From Priapulus caudatus (taxonomy: Eukaryota; Priapulida; Priapulimorpha; Priapulimorphida; Priapulidae): a stretch of DNA of 28,837 nt. The notes under the pieces are model-generated. The model was given only the letters and a program-made list of their open reading frames with translations. It did not search any database and was not told where the DNA came from. The DNA is taken from NCBI RefSeq assembly GCF_000485595.1, contig NW_014577078.1, forward strand, positions 801,063 to 829,899, written 5' to 3'. Shown here piece by piece: positions 1-11,191 of this stretch (the first letter of the stretch is position 1; each line of letters starts with the position of its first letter). Position numbers and translations under genes: made by a program.

Positions 1-900
1 CCTCGCATTTTTCAAACGACCGTAATGCCTAATGCGTAAATATATGATGGAGATTTTCGAATTTCATCGACGCAAGATAACCATCCACTGCGGCCATGGC
101 TCAGCCGTGGTTACTTTATGATGCAAAGTGCGCGCAGGGGACGATTCAAGACCGTATTTGCGTATGAAATACGCGTCTAGATTTCAAAGTGCGCCTTCGA
201 TTATTACAAAAAAAATACAAAAAATACAGAATAACATTTGATGGATTTTAGCTATATTCTTTATTTTTTCTTTTTCTTTGATTCATGAGCAGGGACATTG
301 AAAGAAAATCAAAGATTTACATGGGTAAGCAAAACTAGCTTTGATATTCTGAAAAAGAAAGGAAGTGCTTGATTCATCTGCATTAATTGCTTGGTATGGC
401 AAAGCGCCAGACAAAATAAAGCAAAAAAAAATTCCATGATGGTTTTTAGCTATTGTTGCTTGACTAAATGTGTGTCTCAAATGGTGGCTAATTTTTTCCG
501 TGCGCAGGAAACCTTGAAATGTTGAAATTTACGCGAATAACGGCGCTCAACGTGGGTGGTGTGCGGCCCTTTTTGGGGATGTGCCCTTAAAATCTGGAAA
601 AATACTGTCTACGCCTCAGCTTCTGGATCCGCCCCCTGGCGCTGCAGGCTGCATCTATCCGCTCGAGCCGCTGGGCGAAATATCGATACGCGCGGAATGA
701 TTGCATAACACTAAGGACCACGATATCCGATTGTTTGTGGATTACGTGAATAAATTGTACGCAGCCAGCATCTATACAAAGCTTCTATGTCATTTTGTTG
801 AGCGAGCGCGAAAGTCTGACAAACAATGCAACGTTCTGGCTACGAAACATATGCTGTACTGTACTATGATTGCACGTCGCTAAATCATTCTCAATGGATA
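1..900. other. No gene recognised
   Basis: Mixed-composition sequence with short open frames only. None resembles a known protein, and no RNA gene or inverted repeat is evident. Confidence 0.5.
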
Positions 901-1000
901 TACCGGTTCTATCCATCCTATATCTATCTATCTATCTACTCTATCTATCTATCTATCTATCTATCTATCCTATCTATCTATCTCTAATCTATCATCTATC

Positions 1001-1041
<41 letters not shown>

Positions 1042-1150
1042 CTATTCTATCTAGATCTATCTATTGATTATACTATGCCTATTTATCTATCTATCCTCTA
1101 TCTATCTATCTATCTTCTATCTATATCTCCATATCTATTCTATCTATCTA

Positions 1151-1154
<4 letters not shown>

Positions 1155-1189
<35 letters not shown>
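1155..1189. repeat. (TA)n dinucleotide run
   Basis: About 17 uninterrupted TA units at the junction between the TATC and ATCC blocks. It is self-complementary and able to form a cruciform. Confidence 0.95.
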
Positions 1190-1192
<3 letters not shown>

Positions 1193-1929
1193 ATCCATCG
1201 ATCCATCACATCCATCCATTCCATCATCCATTCCATCCATCATCCATCCATCGCATTCCATCGCATCCATCCATCATCCAGTCCATCATCATCATCCCAT
1301 CCATATCTCATCCATCCATCCTCCATCCATCCCATCCATGCCACTCCATCCATCATCCATCCCATCATACCATCCATGCCATCCATCATGCATCCATTCC
1401 ATCCCATCCATCCATCTACATCTCATCCATCCATCCATCCATCCATCCATCCATCCATATCATTCAATGCCATCCTCCATTCCATCCATCTGCCCGCCAA
1501 CCGCCGCGCCCGTCCGTCCGTCGTTTGCCCGCTCGTCCATCCGTCCGCCGTCCGTCCGCGTCCGGTCCGTCCGTCCGTCCGTCCGTCGTCTGTCCGTCCG
1601 TCGCGTCGCCGTCCGATTCCGTGCCGTTCATCATCCATCCATCTCATCCATCCATCCATATCTATCTATCTATGCTATCTTATCTATCTATCCTCTTATC
1701 TACTCTATCTATCTATTCATCTCATCTATCATCTACTATCTATCTTCTATCTATCTAATCTATCTATCTATTCTATCTATCATCTATTGCTTCTATCTAT
1801 CACATCCATGATCCATCCATTTGCATCCATCCATCCACCCATTCATCCATCCATCCATCCCTGCATCCATTCCATCCATGCATCTATTATCCATTTAATC
1901 TACTATCTATCTATATCTACTTAATCTAT

Positions 1930-1985
<56 letters not shown>

Positions 1986-2087
1986 CTATCTAATCTATCT
2001 ATCTATCTATCTATCTATGCTATCTATCTATCTATCTATCTGTCTCATCTAACCTCACCTATGCTATCTATCTTATCTATCTTATCT

Positions 2088-2128
<41 letters not shown>

Positions 2129-2384
2129 TCTATCTATCTATCTATCTATCTATCTACTATCTATTATGCTTATCTATCGATCTACTATCTAATCTATCAC
2201 GCTATCTATCTTCTATCTATCTATCTATCTTATTCTATTATCCTATCTATCTATCTATCTATATATCTATCTATCTTCTACTATCTATTTATCTATCTAT
2301 CTATATCTATTACTATCTGATCTATCTTATCTATTTATCTTATCTAATCTATCTATCTATCTATCTATCTATCTGTCCTGTGCG

Positions 2385-2448
<64 letters not shown>

Positions 2449-2461
2449 GCCTGTCTGCCTG
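2385..2461. repeat. (CTGT)n block
   Basis: About 18 near-perfect units, degenerating into CTGCCTGT at the right end. Confidence 0.95.
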
Positions 2462-2485
2462 TAACTCACTCACTCACTCACCCAT

Positions 2486-3300
2486 GCACTCACTCAGTCG
2501 CTCATTCTTCCACATTCTCTTCTTCTCATTTTCGTTCACTGTGGAGATGTAATCGAGGTCGTATAGAAGCATCGATGGCTTCCCCTAAAGGCTCATCAAT
2601 CTGCCGGAATAGCGTGTACCTAGTAGCAAAAGCACTTCATCTCCTGTGCTCTATTTTACTACCTAGAAAGTTCCGAGTCTACATGAGTGCAAACATTTCC
2701 CCTCGCGCCACCGGCAAGACAGCAGCCACTATTTGCTCGTACGTTGTAGATGGAGGTTAATCGATGCAATCAATCAATCCATCGATCAATCAATATTAAT
2801 CAGACTTGGTGTTTTCCCTCTCGCTCTATTGTGTTTAATGGTATTTTGTGTACCATAACCGACGTTGCGAGACACTTTGTGATTGAAACGCATCGCTGTG
2901 GTTGTTATTTGACTCAGCCTAAAACGCACTATCCGCGATATACGAAAGCATTTCTAAGCATGAATATCATACAAAACCCGACAGCATTTTAAAAACGCTT
3001 CGGCTGAGCGTTAACTGTAACTATGTTATATAGTCTAACATTTCAACCGCTTCGAGGTGTTCAGCCCAGGCAATAATTATTTCTCATTTAAATTGCTAAT
3101 TATAAAATTCGGATGGCTATGATTCGTAACGTACGGCGGATCTGATCGCGAAGCCCATGTTTTAATTACATGTGGTTTCGCCTCGCAGACACGCCGCTGA
3201 TCTGCGTCAGGAATCACCGTGTCGCCTGCGTGCACGGAGCAGACGTGAATGCTGACGGCAGGACACGATCGCGTAGCAGACGACTGTCGCTGTCACGACA
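2486..3300. other. No gene recognised
   Basis: Non-repetitive sequence between two satellite regions. Short open frames on the plus strand show no recognisable domain. CAATCAATC-type runs occur near 2766-2800. Confidence 0.5.
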
Positions 3301-3310
3301 TGCACGACCT

Positions 3311-3376
3311 GCACGAACGCACGAACACACGAACGCACGAACGCACGAACGCACGAACGCACGAACGCACGAATAA
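3311..3376. repeat. 8-bp minisatellite (ACGAACGC)n
   Basis: Seven to eight head-to-tail copies of ACGAACGC with one variant (ACGAACAC). Confidence 0.93.
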
Positions 3377-3474
3377 ACGCAGGTGGCCTCGCACGCATTT
3401 ACACGAAGGCGCAAACACATGCAGACATACATACACTCGCACACGCAACGGGCACGGCCCGCGCGCGGCGCGCA

Positions 3475-3591
3475 CTACACACACACAGCACACACACGCA
3501 CGCACTGGCACACATACACACACACCGACACACCCGCACGACACGCACCACGCCACGCACGCACGCACGGCACGGAGCACGCACACATACA

Positions 3592-3678
<87 letters not shown>

Positions 3679-3790
3679 GACACAAGCGCGTACACACACG
3701 CATGCAGGCACAGACATGCAGGCGAGCGCGCGTGCACACACGCAAATACAAGCGCGAACTCACACGTACACGCACACACGCACACGAACA
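3475..3790. repeat. CA-rich region with an 80-bp perfect (CA)n array
   Basis: The pure CA run is at 3593-3672 (about 40 units), flanked by degenerate CACG/CACA repeats on both sides. Long open frames here on both strands are repeat artefacts. Confidence 0.97.
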
Positions 3791-3799
3791 TCAACTCGT

Positions 3800-5717
3800 C
3801 TTTCCCGAGGCCATGCACGCAAAGCCAGTATTCTAGCTAGTAAAACTGACGCATGCGTCATCATGCAAGTAGAGTGAAAGCAGAGGATTTCTGTGCAAGC
3901 ACTTGCGCACACACGCAGACGACACAACGTTTACTTTTGGTGGGGATGTATTATAAACGCCGTCTGATATTCGCATTTTAAACTGCTCAAGGCGACGGGC
4001 TGGTTATACTAAAGATTTTAAAACAGTACGCGGATTTTTATGTTTCACGTTTTGATGGATCGATAGCGGACGCAAAATTGCTGAGTGTGGTTATAATGAT
4101 TGCGTGCATGATCGGTGTTATGGCCGTTCTACGTCACTGCGACGTCACAGTTGCATTAGTGATTGCTTCAAAAGAAGTGGAGTATTTCGGGCTATTCCGA
4201 CTTTGCCAAATATTGACGGTTTTTGTTGTGTGCCTAAGCGTGTTCACGAATCCTAATCTAATTAGATTTGGGCGTAGCTGAGTGGGGGAGGGGGGTGATT
4301 GGATGATATTGCCTGAAATTCCAGACATTTTCTGGCCGAGATGGCCGAGTCACACAGCCTTTATGTAATATTTAAACAAAACCACCGACGATCTTTTCAT
4401 CGAGACTCAGGCATCAGCACTCATATTTCTGTAAAATCTCAAAATCTCAGACAAATTCGCCTGACCGCGTATAGCAATTGGATTCCAATAGTAAAAACAA
4501 CGGTCTGTTTACACTAGGGCTCGCAAGCATTTGCAAGAACCTATCGGGTCTTGAGCATTGGACACACTCGGTCACTTTGAAATAACGCCAAATAACTTGT
4601 TATTGTTCTACATGCATGCATACAATGGTCGACGCTAAATGTATTGTTTTAGGCGGAATCTAAACTACGTGCAAGAAATGCGCATCTGTGCAGTTTTTAA
4701 AACCGTTTACCTTAGAAAAAGAAGTACGAAGCATTTCGCCTCTATCAGCGAAGAGACGACGAAACAGAAATATTGGTCTGTACTTGCTGTTTTTACGTGA
4801 TTTTCTTTAGATAACGGCAAGAAAATTACTAACGTTTGTTTACACGGAACATCTCTCCGATTTTATCGAGTCGTGTCCGATTTCAAATATTTCCATTCGT
4901 CAGAAGCAAAGCTCGGCTGTTTAGAATAAGAATTAAATGCATATCGCAATGACAGAAAGAAAGTTTTGAATATAGTTTTACAGAATAGGTCTACTGATAT
5001 GAATTCCACTACTACTTTGAATTCGATCAGAAAATGATAGGATGTGCTAACCAACGATAGACGAACGACGTTCTAATTTGTAGGGACATCCAATATGACG
5101 TACTTTTATAATAACCACTACTGTAAGTAAAAAATGTTACAGTAATATCTATGTATTTTCTATACATATATTGTATTATGTAGCGGTAATTAGTTTAGCC
5201 GTGAATCGAGGTATGAAAATAAATCGAATATCATTGTTGGCCACTCGGATGCGGCCAATCCCGAGTCAGATGATAATCAGCGGAATACGCGCATAACAAT
5301 AAAATCAAAGCACGAACTTCAGTCGATTTTCTTATTTTCTAACATTCTAAATACGAGCACATCCATTCACGTCACGTTTCAAAGTAGATTATCACGATGT
5401 GAAAAGGGGCAACCAGTAAACTAAACGGCCAATGCTCATAGACCGGAAGACTGAAGGGTAACGTCACATTGCCAAGCGACCAGTGATCGGGTGAGGCGAG
5501 TTCATTTGGGTCTGTCAGCTGAACGCGCTACAAAAACATACGCGCAAGCAAAGCGCAAAATATCCTTCAGTATATTTGCATGTTCGTAACGAAATAGGAG
5601 CGAGCACAAACGAGCCGTTAAAGCACACGAAACACGAATGTAGTTTAACTATATAAACAAAGTGTAAAACGAGCGTTCGAAATGACGCGTGTATCCTGTG
5701 TGTGCGTCCTTGTACAG
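3800..5717. other. Intergenic, no gene recognised
   Basis: Moderately AT-rich sequence. Frames at 4078-4281, 4134-4328 and 4863-5054 have no recognisable similarity and overlap on opposite strands. No long inverted repeat seen. Confidence 0.5.
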
Positions 5718-5765
5718 TTATACCAGGGAGTCTATAATAGGCCTATTATAGACTCCCTGGTTATA
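5718..5765. mobile_element. 38-bp perfect palindrome flanked by TTATA direct repeats
   Basis: Positions 5723-5741 (CCAGGGAGTCTATAATAGG) are followed directly by their exact reverse complement at 5742-5760. TTATA occurs immediately on both sides (5718-5722 and 5761-5765), as expected of a target-site duplication. It looks like a DNA transposon reduced to two fused terminal inverted repeats. A chance or replication-born palindrome is the alternative. Confidence 0.6.
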
Positions 5766-5775
5766 CTTAGTTGTG

Positions 5776-6361
5776 CTGATAGGGTCTATGTCCCCCAGGG
5801 TACTATCGGAGGGTACCCTGCGTACGGTTCGATATATCGGAAAGTACCTCGGGGTACTATATGTCGCTGCATACCCTGCATTGTCCCGCCGTACCCTGAC
5901 TTTCAGCCAACTGATGTCGTAATACATACACTCTGTCAAGTTACCACATTACATAGAAGAAATCTCAAAACATCGCAATCCAATAAAAATGTATGCTATG
6001 TTTGACTATATTTTTATTTTTCCTTTTTTTTAAACGAAGAGCTAGCTTTTATATTTTAGTTTTACATCATCGGAAATACGTCCGCAGCGCATGCGCGTAT
6101 TTGACAGTTGGAAATGCGAATACTGAAACGAATATTTTGCGGGAACGGACCGGAAACAAGGAACGGGAGCATAAAGCGGCGCGTTTCCTGCCGACAAGCG
6201 GTATGTATTACGACATCAGTTGGCTGAAAGTCAGGGTACGGTGGGACAATGCAGGGTACGCAGCGACATATCGTATAGTACTTTCCGAGGTACTTTCCGA
6301 TATATCGAACCGTACCCAGGGTACCCTCCGATAGTACCCTGGGGGACATAGACCCTATCAG
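5776..6361. mobile_element. 586-bp foldback-type element with about 155-160 bp inverted arms
   Basis: The left arm 5776-5929 and right arm 6201-6361 are inverted copies. The outer 45 bp are identical, and the rest differs by a few substitutions and one short indel. The termini read CTGATAGGGTCTATG. CTTAGTTGTG flanks the element on the left (5766-5775) and recurs at 6363-6372, one base beyond the right end. GGGTAC/GTACCC-type motifs recur along both arms, a plausible transposase-binding pattern. The 270-bp middle has no convincing protein. Long arms with a 9-10 bp duplication are typical of Mutator-like elements; that assignment is inference. Confidence 0.8.
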
Positions 6362-6529
6362 CCTTAGTTGTGTAATGAGTGGTCGTTAGTCGTAATGATC
6401 GATCGCATGGCACCGGCAGACACGCGCATACATTGTACCTACCTATCGCTGCTCTATGTCCCTCCGTGGTTCTGCTTGAAGCATACACGCAGCATCCCCG
6501 GTCAGCGCCAACAATCAGTAAAACACCAC

Positions 6530-6720
6530 TAGCTCTGAGCTCCAAGTTACAAAATGTAGGCTTTAAACTCGAAGCTTCAAGTTAAAAACGCCGTGCTAAT
6601 TCCAAACACCAAGCTCCGAGCCCCACAGTTCAACTCACAAACTTAAGAACTCAAAAGCTCCAAGTCACAAGATCCAGGCCCCAAACTCCGCGCTCCAAGT
6701 TCGATGCGCCAAGCTATGAA
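6530..6720. repeat. Degenerate short repeat rich in CTCCAAGTYAC-like words
   Basis: Words such as gctccaagt, actccaagc, agctccgag and tccaagtcac recur roughly every 12-16 bases. Too degenerate to define a unit exactly. Confidence 0.5.
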
Positions 6721-7505
6721 CGCCATATATCATTCATTGCTCTGACCACCGACAGTGTAGCAGACGGTGCGGGGAACGGTCGGGTGCTATAGCTGGCCGC
6801 TAATACACAACAAAGAAACCACGCGCTGCTGCCACTGCGCCCCCAACTAAACCCGTGGTGCCGTCACGCGATGCCGTGTGCACTAACCACCAGGGTCGCT
6901 GCTGCGGGCTTCCCAAGGGCAGATGTGGAGCCTGTCACCTCAGCTTCCTTTAGCCGCATGCTAGACACACATACACGCATATAGGTCACACGAGCATCTG
7001 CGTGTCACTGCTGGCAGTCGTGTCTGTGCAGCAGCAAGCTCACACGAGGACAAAGCAATGATGACCGTGCCTAAACGCGCGCGCGCTGGGTTATATACCA
7101 GAGTAAGCAAAGCTCGAGCTCTAACTATATACACACATTGGGGAAGTAATCATCAGCTATTCATAGCCCGCCCAGCTACACGACGATGCCACGCGCGCGG
7201 GCTCTGGTAAGCGACGAGAAACGACCATGAACCTTGTTGCAAACTTTACAGCACGCGACGCATGCCAACAATATTGCTTCACGGCTGTATACCTCCCGAT
7301 ATCGACTTCCGCCCTCGTGGGGGTGGTCTCAGGTTTAGTGCACCGACCGGGCCTTGGCGGTCGGCAGGCTTCAGCAAGCGGGGCAAATCAGTAGGGTGAT
7401 CATAATGGCATCCCAGCCATCTGTATGGTTTATCTGAAAGCTTTTGACACCGGTATTCTCTTCCACGTGTATCACGATCATCTTTTGAACACCACGACGG
7501 ACCCT
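6721..7505. other. Intergenic, no gene recognised
   Basis: GC-richer than neighbouring sequence, with a GCGCGCGCG patch near 7076-7084. No conserved open frame or RNA gene seen. Confidence 0.45.
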
Positions 7506-7680
7506 TCCCTGTCGATCACCACTACGTGTCGTCCCCTGTTGATCACCACCACGTGTCGTCCCCCGTTCTACACGTACCCCGTTCTGTTGATCACATCCAC
7601 GTTCCTTCCCTGTTGATCACATCCACGTGTCCTGCTCTGCTGATCACCTCTATGCTCCCGCCCCGTTGATCACCAGTACG
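7506..7680. repeat. Approximately 27-bp minisatellite anchored on GATCAC
   Basis: Six copies of a unit close to GTTGATCACCACCACGTGTC plus a C-rich tail, spaced mostly 26-27 bp. One spacing is longer (48 bp), where a partial unit is inserted. Several units carry the E-box CACGTG. Confidence 0.85.
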
Positions 7681-8349
7681 TTTTCTGATCTGCGGACCAG
7701 GGACCAGCTATAATCCGCCGACACTAGCTCGTTGCTCTCAGCGGTTGTGAATACCGGCGAACCACTGCGTCTTCCTCCTCTCTATATTAAGCTGCTCTTG
7801 CAGCGAACGGGTGCAAGCAGCACATGCTCCGTTGGCCGGTGTGATAATGCGGTAGCTGCTAGGCGCGTTGTGTAGATAAGCCGCTGCTTTATGGGGAGGA
7901 GGGGCAGCAGCAGCAACGACCGTACGCCCTTATATCATCACAGACGATACATGCACAGCTAGAGCCAGTGACAATCGACAGAAGCACGGCGTGAGCGGGA
8001 AGAGTGCGAAGCAGATAAGGGGGGGGGGAGCTGAGAGAGAGGGTGTGTGGAATGCCGATGGCGATAGCGTAGGAAGTAAATAGTGCTGAATCAGATGAAA
8101 GGCTGCCAGCTTGCGGAGGACTGCGAAGATGGAATGTAAGACGCGACTGGAAGTTGACAAGCTGAGGAAGTGGGGAAATAGGTGGAATATAAGGCCAGAA
8201 TCTGATGTAGAATGTTGAAATGTATGAGGGTGGGAACAAAAGGGAGAACAAGCGGAAATTTGAAGCAGGGTACGAGCCAGTTGGTTGACGGACACAAACT
8301 GTGGGATGGCTGACCGTTAACATCACGGCACAAGCAATGACAAAACCAC
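7681..8349. other. Intergenic, no gene supported
   Basis: Three overlapping minus-strand frames (7889-8333) span a purine-rich tract. They are serine/proline/leucine-rich and resemble no known protein, so I treat them as chance frames. Confidence 0.45.
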
Positions 8350-8370
8350 GAGCGTTATTTCAGAACAATC

Positions 8371-8376
8371 TTTATT
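8371..8376 (-). terminator. Candidate polyadenylation signal AATAAA (distal)
   Basis: The hexamer is TTTATT on the plus strand. GU-rich sequence follows within 40 nt in the transcript direction. Confidence 0.45.
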
Positions 8377-8597
8377 TGGTATCATTGTATCTTACAATCT
8401 TCGTACATACGCTCCGCTTGGCGTCGCTATGATCGCCAATGCTTTAGTAATGCGCACCGGTGCTTATATCTTCGTGAAGAGTGAAAAATAAATAACAGTT
8501 AGGGCTGCCGAGTGTCTCACAGGCACATGCAATCTGAAAAAAACGGCGGTAGAGGGAGACACCGCCAAACACATCTGCATTTCATTATCCCAACATG

Positions 8598-8603
8598 TTT
8601 ATT
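8598..8603 (-). terminator. Candidate polyadenylation signal AATAAA
   Basis: A second canonical hexamer in the probable 3' UTR; no strong downstream element seen. Confidence 0.25.
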
Positions 8604-8898
8604 CACGATGCATCACGAACAATATCGGACTTCTAGGCTACAGCTCCCCACGTTGAACCATTGACGTACATAAAGAATCATCATATAACAGGGCCATCGT
8701 ATTGTGCGGTATGTGTACTGGCTGCACTTGCTATCATATTTGTCTTCCTGATGAGAAACCTTAGTTGCAGGTCAGCAGAATCATGTAACTGAGACATCAA
8801 CCTTATTGGATACGACCTGCACTTGCTGTCATATTAGATAACACACATACTAACCGACCACCTGTCAAGTGGAGTCCAAATCTGGCAGAATTTGTTAA

Positions 8899-8904
8899 TT
8901 TATT
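8899..8904 (-). terminator. Candidate polyadenylation signal AATAAA
   Basis: A third canonical hexamer, in an AT-rich part of the probable 3' UTR. Confidence 0.25.
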
Positions 8905-9422
8905 TCAAATATCATAGTTTAAAAAACCACATGTCCTTCATCCCTGTTTGAACATGAAAAAACAAACAATTAGGTGACAGAAGCAATTTACTGAAATCTG
9001 CTTGTTGTCGTGTACCTGCATCAAACATACACCTGAATTTAGGGGGGAAAATTACTCGATCTAATCTAGCAAATCGCCCTTCGAGGCAACTGCTTTAGTG
9101 CTGCCTGCCAGATTGTGGGAAGAAATACAATTAATAACACTTGCTAAAACGAACGCTGGCCAAATTAAAATCAACTAGACATTATTCAGTTCTCAGTCAC
9201 TGTTGGTGCAATTAATGACTGAAACTTATACCATATACAATTATGGCATTCACAATACCACACCAGGTAATCTCGGCATGGCAACATGCATGCACGCACA
9301 CCTGCACACACGCACATACAATATACACACTCGCACGCAAACATATATGCACACACACGGCCTTGTGACACTGCTACAGTAAACTCTAGCTAAAAAATCG
9401 TACTGTAATGAATTGCTTCACC

Positions 9423-9428
9423 TTTATT
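9423..9428 (-). terminator. Candidate polyadenylation signal AATAAA (proximal)
   Basis: The first canonical hexamer after the stop codon, about 1.6 kb downstream of it. If used, the 3' UTR would be about 1.6 kb. Confidence 0.3.
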
Positions 9429-11044
9429 TGATTTTATAGAAAAACAATTGACCTTTCATAATCAATATAGGTTATAGACCACACTGCAATTCACTTATAA
9501 ATTGTGGAAACTGACCTGGATCTGCCTGATCCCCATCTCATTATCCCTTAGGACATCGTCGCTAAATCCAACAGCTAGTTCATCTATGTCCACGTCTGCA
9601 TGCCAAAATGTTGCTTTTGTGGCACTTTGTTGCAATGCTGATTGGCTAGATGTTCATGTCAATCATACCAGCCTGATAGGTTAACTCAGTCATTCCAGCC
9701 AATTTTAAATGCAATACTGATTACAAGGTGGGCACTCAAGTTAATAGACAACCAGCAATAAAGAATAGGTTCTGCTTTATCAAATGAGACGTTTTTGCCT
9801 TGTTTCATGACTAGTGTGAAAGACCAAGGAGTTAGAACAAAAGTCGGGGGGGGGAGAAAGTGAATAAACACACTAAGCTTCGATATAAAAACCCCTGCAC
9901 TTTACAACCTCCACGCATAACACTGTACCAGCATTATAAGTTCATTTCAAAAAAAGCTGAAAATGACAAAGCAGAGATAACGAGACTTCATAAACGTGTT
10001 AAAATGAACCTGTTTACATATGTATATTGTACATGTATGCACGGTTTAGTATGTGCAATCACATCAGAAAACAAAGCCCGCATCCACTCCCTCTACACGC
10101 TGAACAAGTGACAGAAATACGCACAAATTCAGAACAATATGCAGCAGTGACAGCAGCAACAGCAGATGAATACAAACACGTTGTGAGGAAAAATCAGACA
10201 ACTCGTATTTACAATGCACACCCAAGTGGAGTGAGAAATGACAGATACACAGGTGCTTGGGCCAGGCTGCACGCTGCCGGCAAACACTGCATGACGAGAT
10301 GGCAGCAGCAGCCCGAACGTGTGCAAGGTTTTACAAACACAAGCTGGTTCCAACCCTTGAGGTAATGCTGCAGAATGGTTTTGCCAGTGACGCAAGCCCC
10401 GCCTGAAAGACTTGAAGTTATACAGGAGGCAACGGCATCCAGGCTTGTGTGCAGGCAATGTCGGACACAAGACTACCTGTGCACACCCTCGCATTTAGAT
10501 ACGGTCATCACAACAGTCGCCATCTGGTGGCACCGTAAATGAGGCAGCCGACCACTCCGCTTAGCGGAATCCGCTTCACACACCCATGAGAATAGATTGT
10601 GCTGCCTAGTAATTGTCTGGCGCGCACACACGTCACACGTAGACACAGGGACGTTGGGATGGGATCCTACAGTCAATCATGGACAAGTAGCAGCCCGCGT
10701 AACGCAAACCACACGCTCTCCGCCTTGTTCGCTCGCTCTTTCTGTTGTGAGCCATCAACACACTGCTCACACTGGCGAGCAGGCCTCTCCTGTCCATCGC
10801 CGGATCATGTTTCCTACAGCCTTCCACTTGTGCAGCAGCACTTGCACAGAGCTCAACCTCACGAGTCAGCGGAGACACACACGGTTCAGCCTCCTATCTG
10901 CACAGCACCACTCGCAGCGAGCTCTCGCTCTTTCACACGAGTCATCGGCGGAGACGCGGGGCAGAACCACCGCTCGCTCCTTTGACAGAAGCAGCGGCGA
11001 TCTGTCATTGTCGGCTAGCAGAGTGCGAACACGGGCTTCTCGAG

Positions 11045-11191
11045 TCAGTCCTGCATCTCTTCAGGGATGTCGTGCGGGTTGATGATGCCTGGCACGGTGA
11101 GCTGCACACGTCGCTTCTCCTCCTGCGCCTGCTGCAGTGCCACGTCCCGCTCCTCCAGGTAGAGGTCCGACAGATCCTCACCCGCAAACTC
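11045..11191 (-). CDS. XPO1: XPO1 exon 25 (last): residues 1020-1067 and stop
   Basis: Encodes [20 protein letters not shown] and ends [16 protein letters not shown] followed by TGA at 11047-11045. This is the C-terminal acidic helix and tail, which in characterised CRM1 lowers NES affinity when Ran is absent. Acceptor cgcgttgcag. Confidence 0.95.
   Translation of the reverse strand, partial: EFAGEDLSDLYLEERDVALQQAQEEKRRVQLTVPGIINPHDIPEEMQD

Larger units (their letters stand above)
905..2485. repeat. Large compound tetranucleotide satellite
   Basis: In order: (TATC)n at about 912-1160, (TA)n at about 1155-1189, (ATCC)n at about 1190-1480, (TCCG/CCGT)n at about 1494-1620, (TATC)n at about 1658-1800, (ATCC)n at about 1805-1885, (TATC)n at about 1895-2373, (CTGT)n at about 2385-2461 and (CACT)n to about 2485. 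Each block differs from its neighbour by one or two substitutions in the 4-bp unit. Long frames across it (for example 1064-1924 plus) are a by-product of 4-bp repeats translating as 4-residue repeats. Confidence 0.97.
8350..11044 (-). other. XPO1: Probable XPO1 3' UTR
   Basis: Nothing after the stop codon resembles another conserved protein. Four AATAAA hexamers occur on the minus strand before the next repeat-rich region. The last, at 8371-8376, is followed by GU-rich sequence (TGGTTTTGTCATTGCTTG), so cleavage near 8350 is the longest plausible end. The stretch includes a CAG/CAA-type run near 10140-10165 and a CA-rich patch at 9290-9362. Extent is inferred; an unseen intron or an earlier poly(A) site would shorten it. 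Confidence 0.45.

Noticed and set aside
1064-1924. A 286-codon plus-strand open frame rich in IHPS and YLSI repeats
   Set aside because: It lies wholly in tetranucleotide arrays. A 4-bp repeat without stops opens all frames and gives 4-residue periodic peptides, which is what is seen in three frames.
905-3790. CRISPR-like array
   Set aside because: The repeats are simple tandem microsatellites without unique spacers, in an animal genome.
3249-3877. Long overlapping frames on both strands (His-Thr repeats, Cys-Val repeats)
   Set aside because: They are translations of the CA/TG array and its degenerate flanks; no unique domain sequence.
7889-8333. Three overlapping minus-strand frames of 80-145 codons
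   Set aside because: Composition reflects a purine-rich plus strand; no recognised motif, no supporting splice or poly(A) context, and all three frames are equally open.
10129-11082. Several frames of 67-161 codons on both strands next to the XPO1 stop
   Set aside because: They overlap one another in opposite directions, include CAG/CAA-run translation, and lie in the likely 3' UTR. None resembles a known protein.
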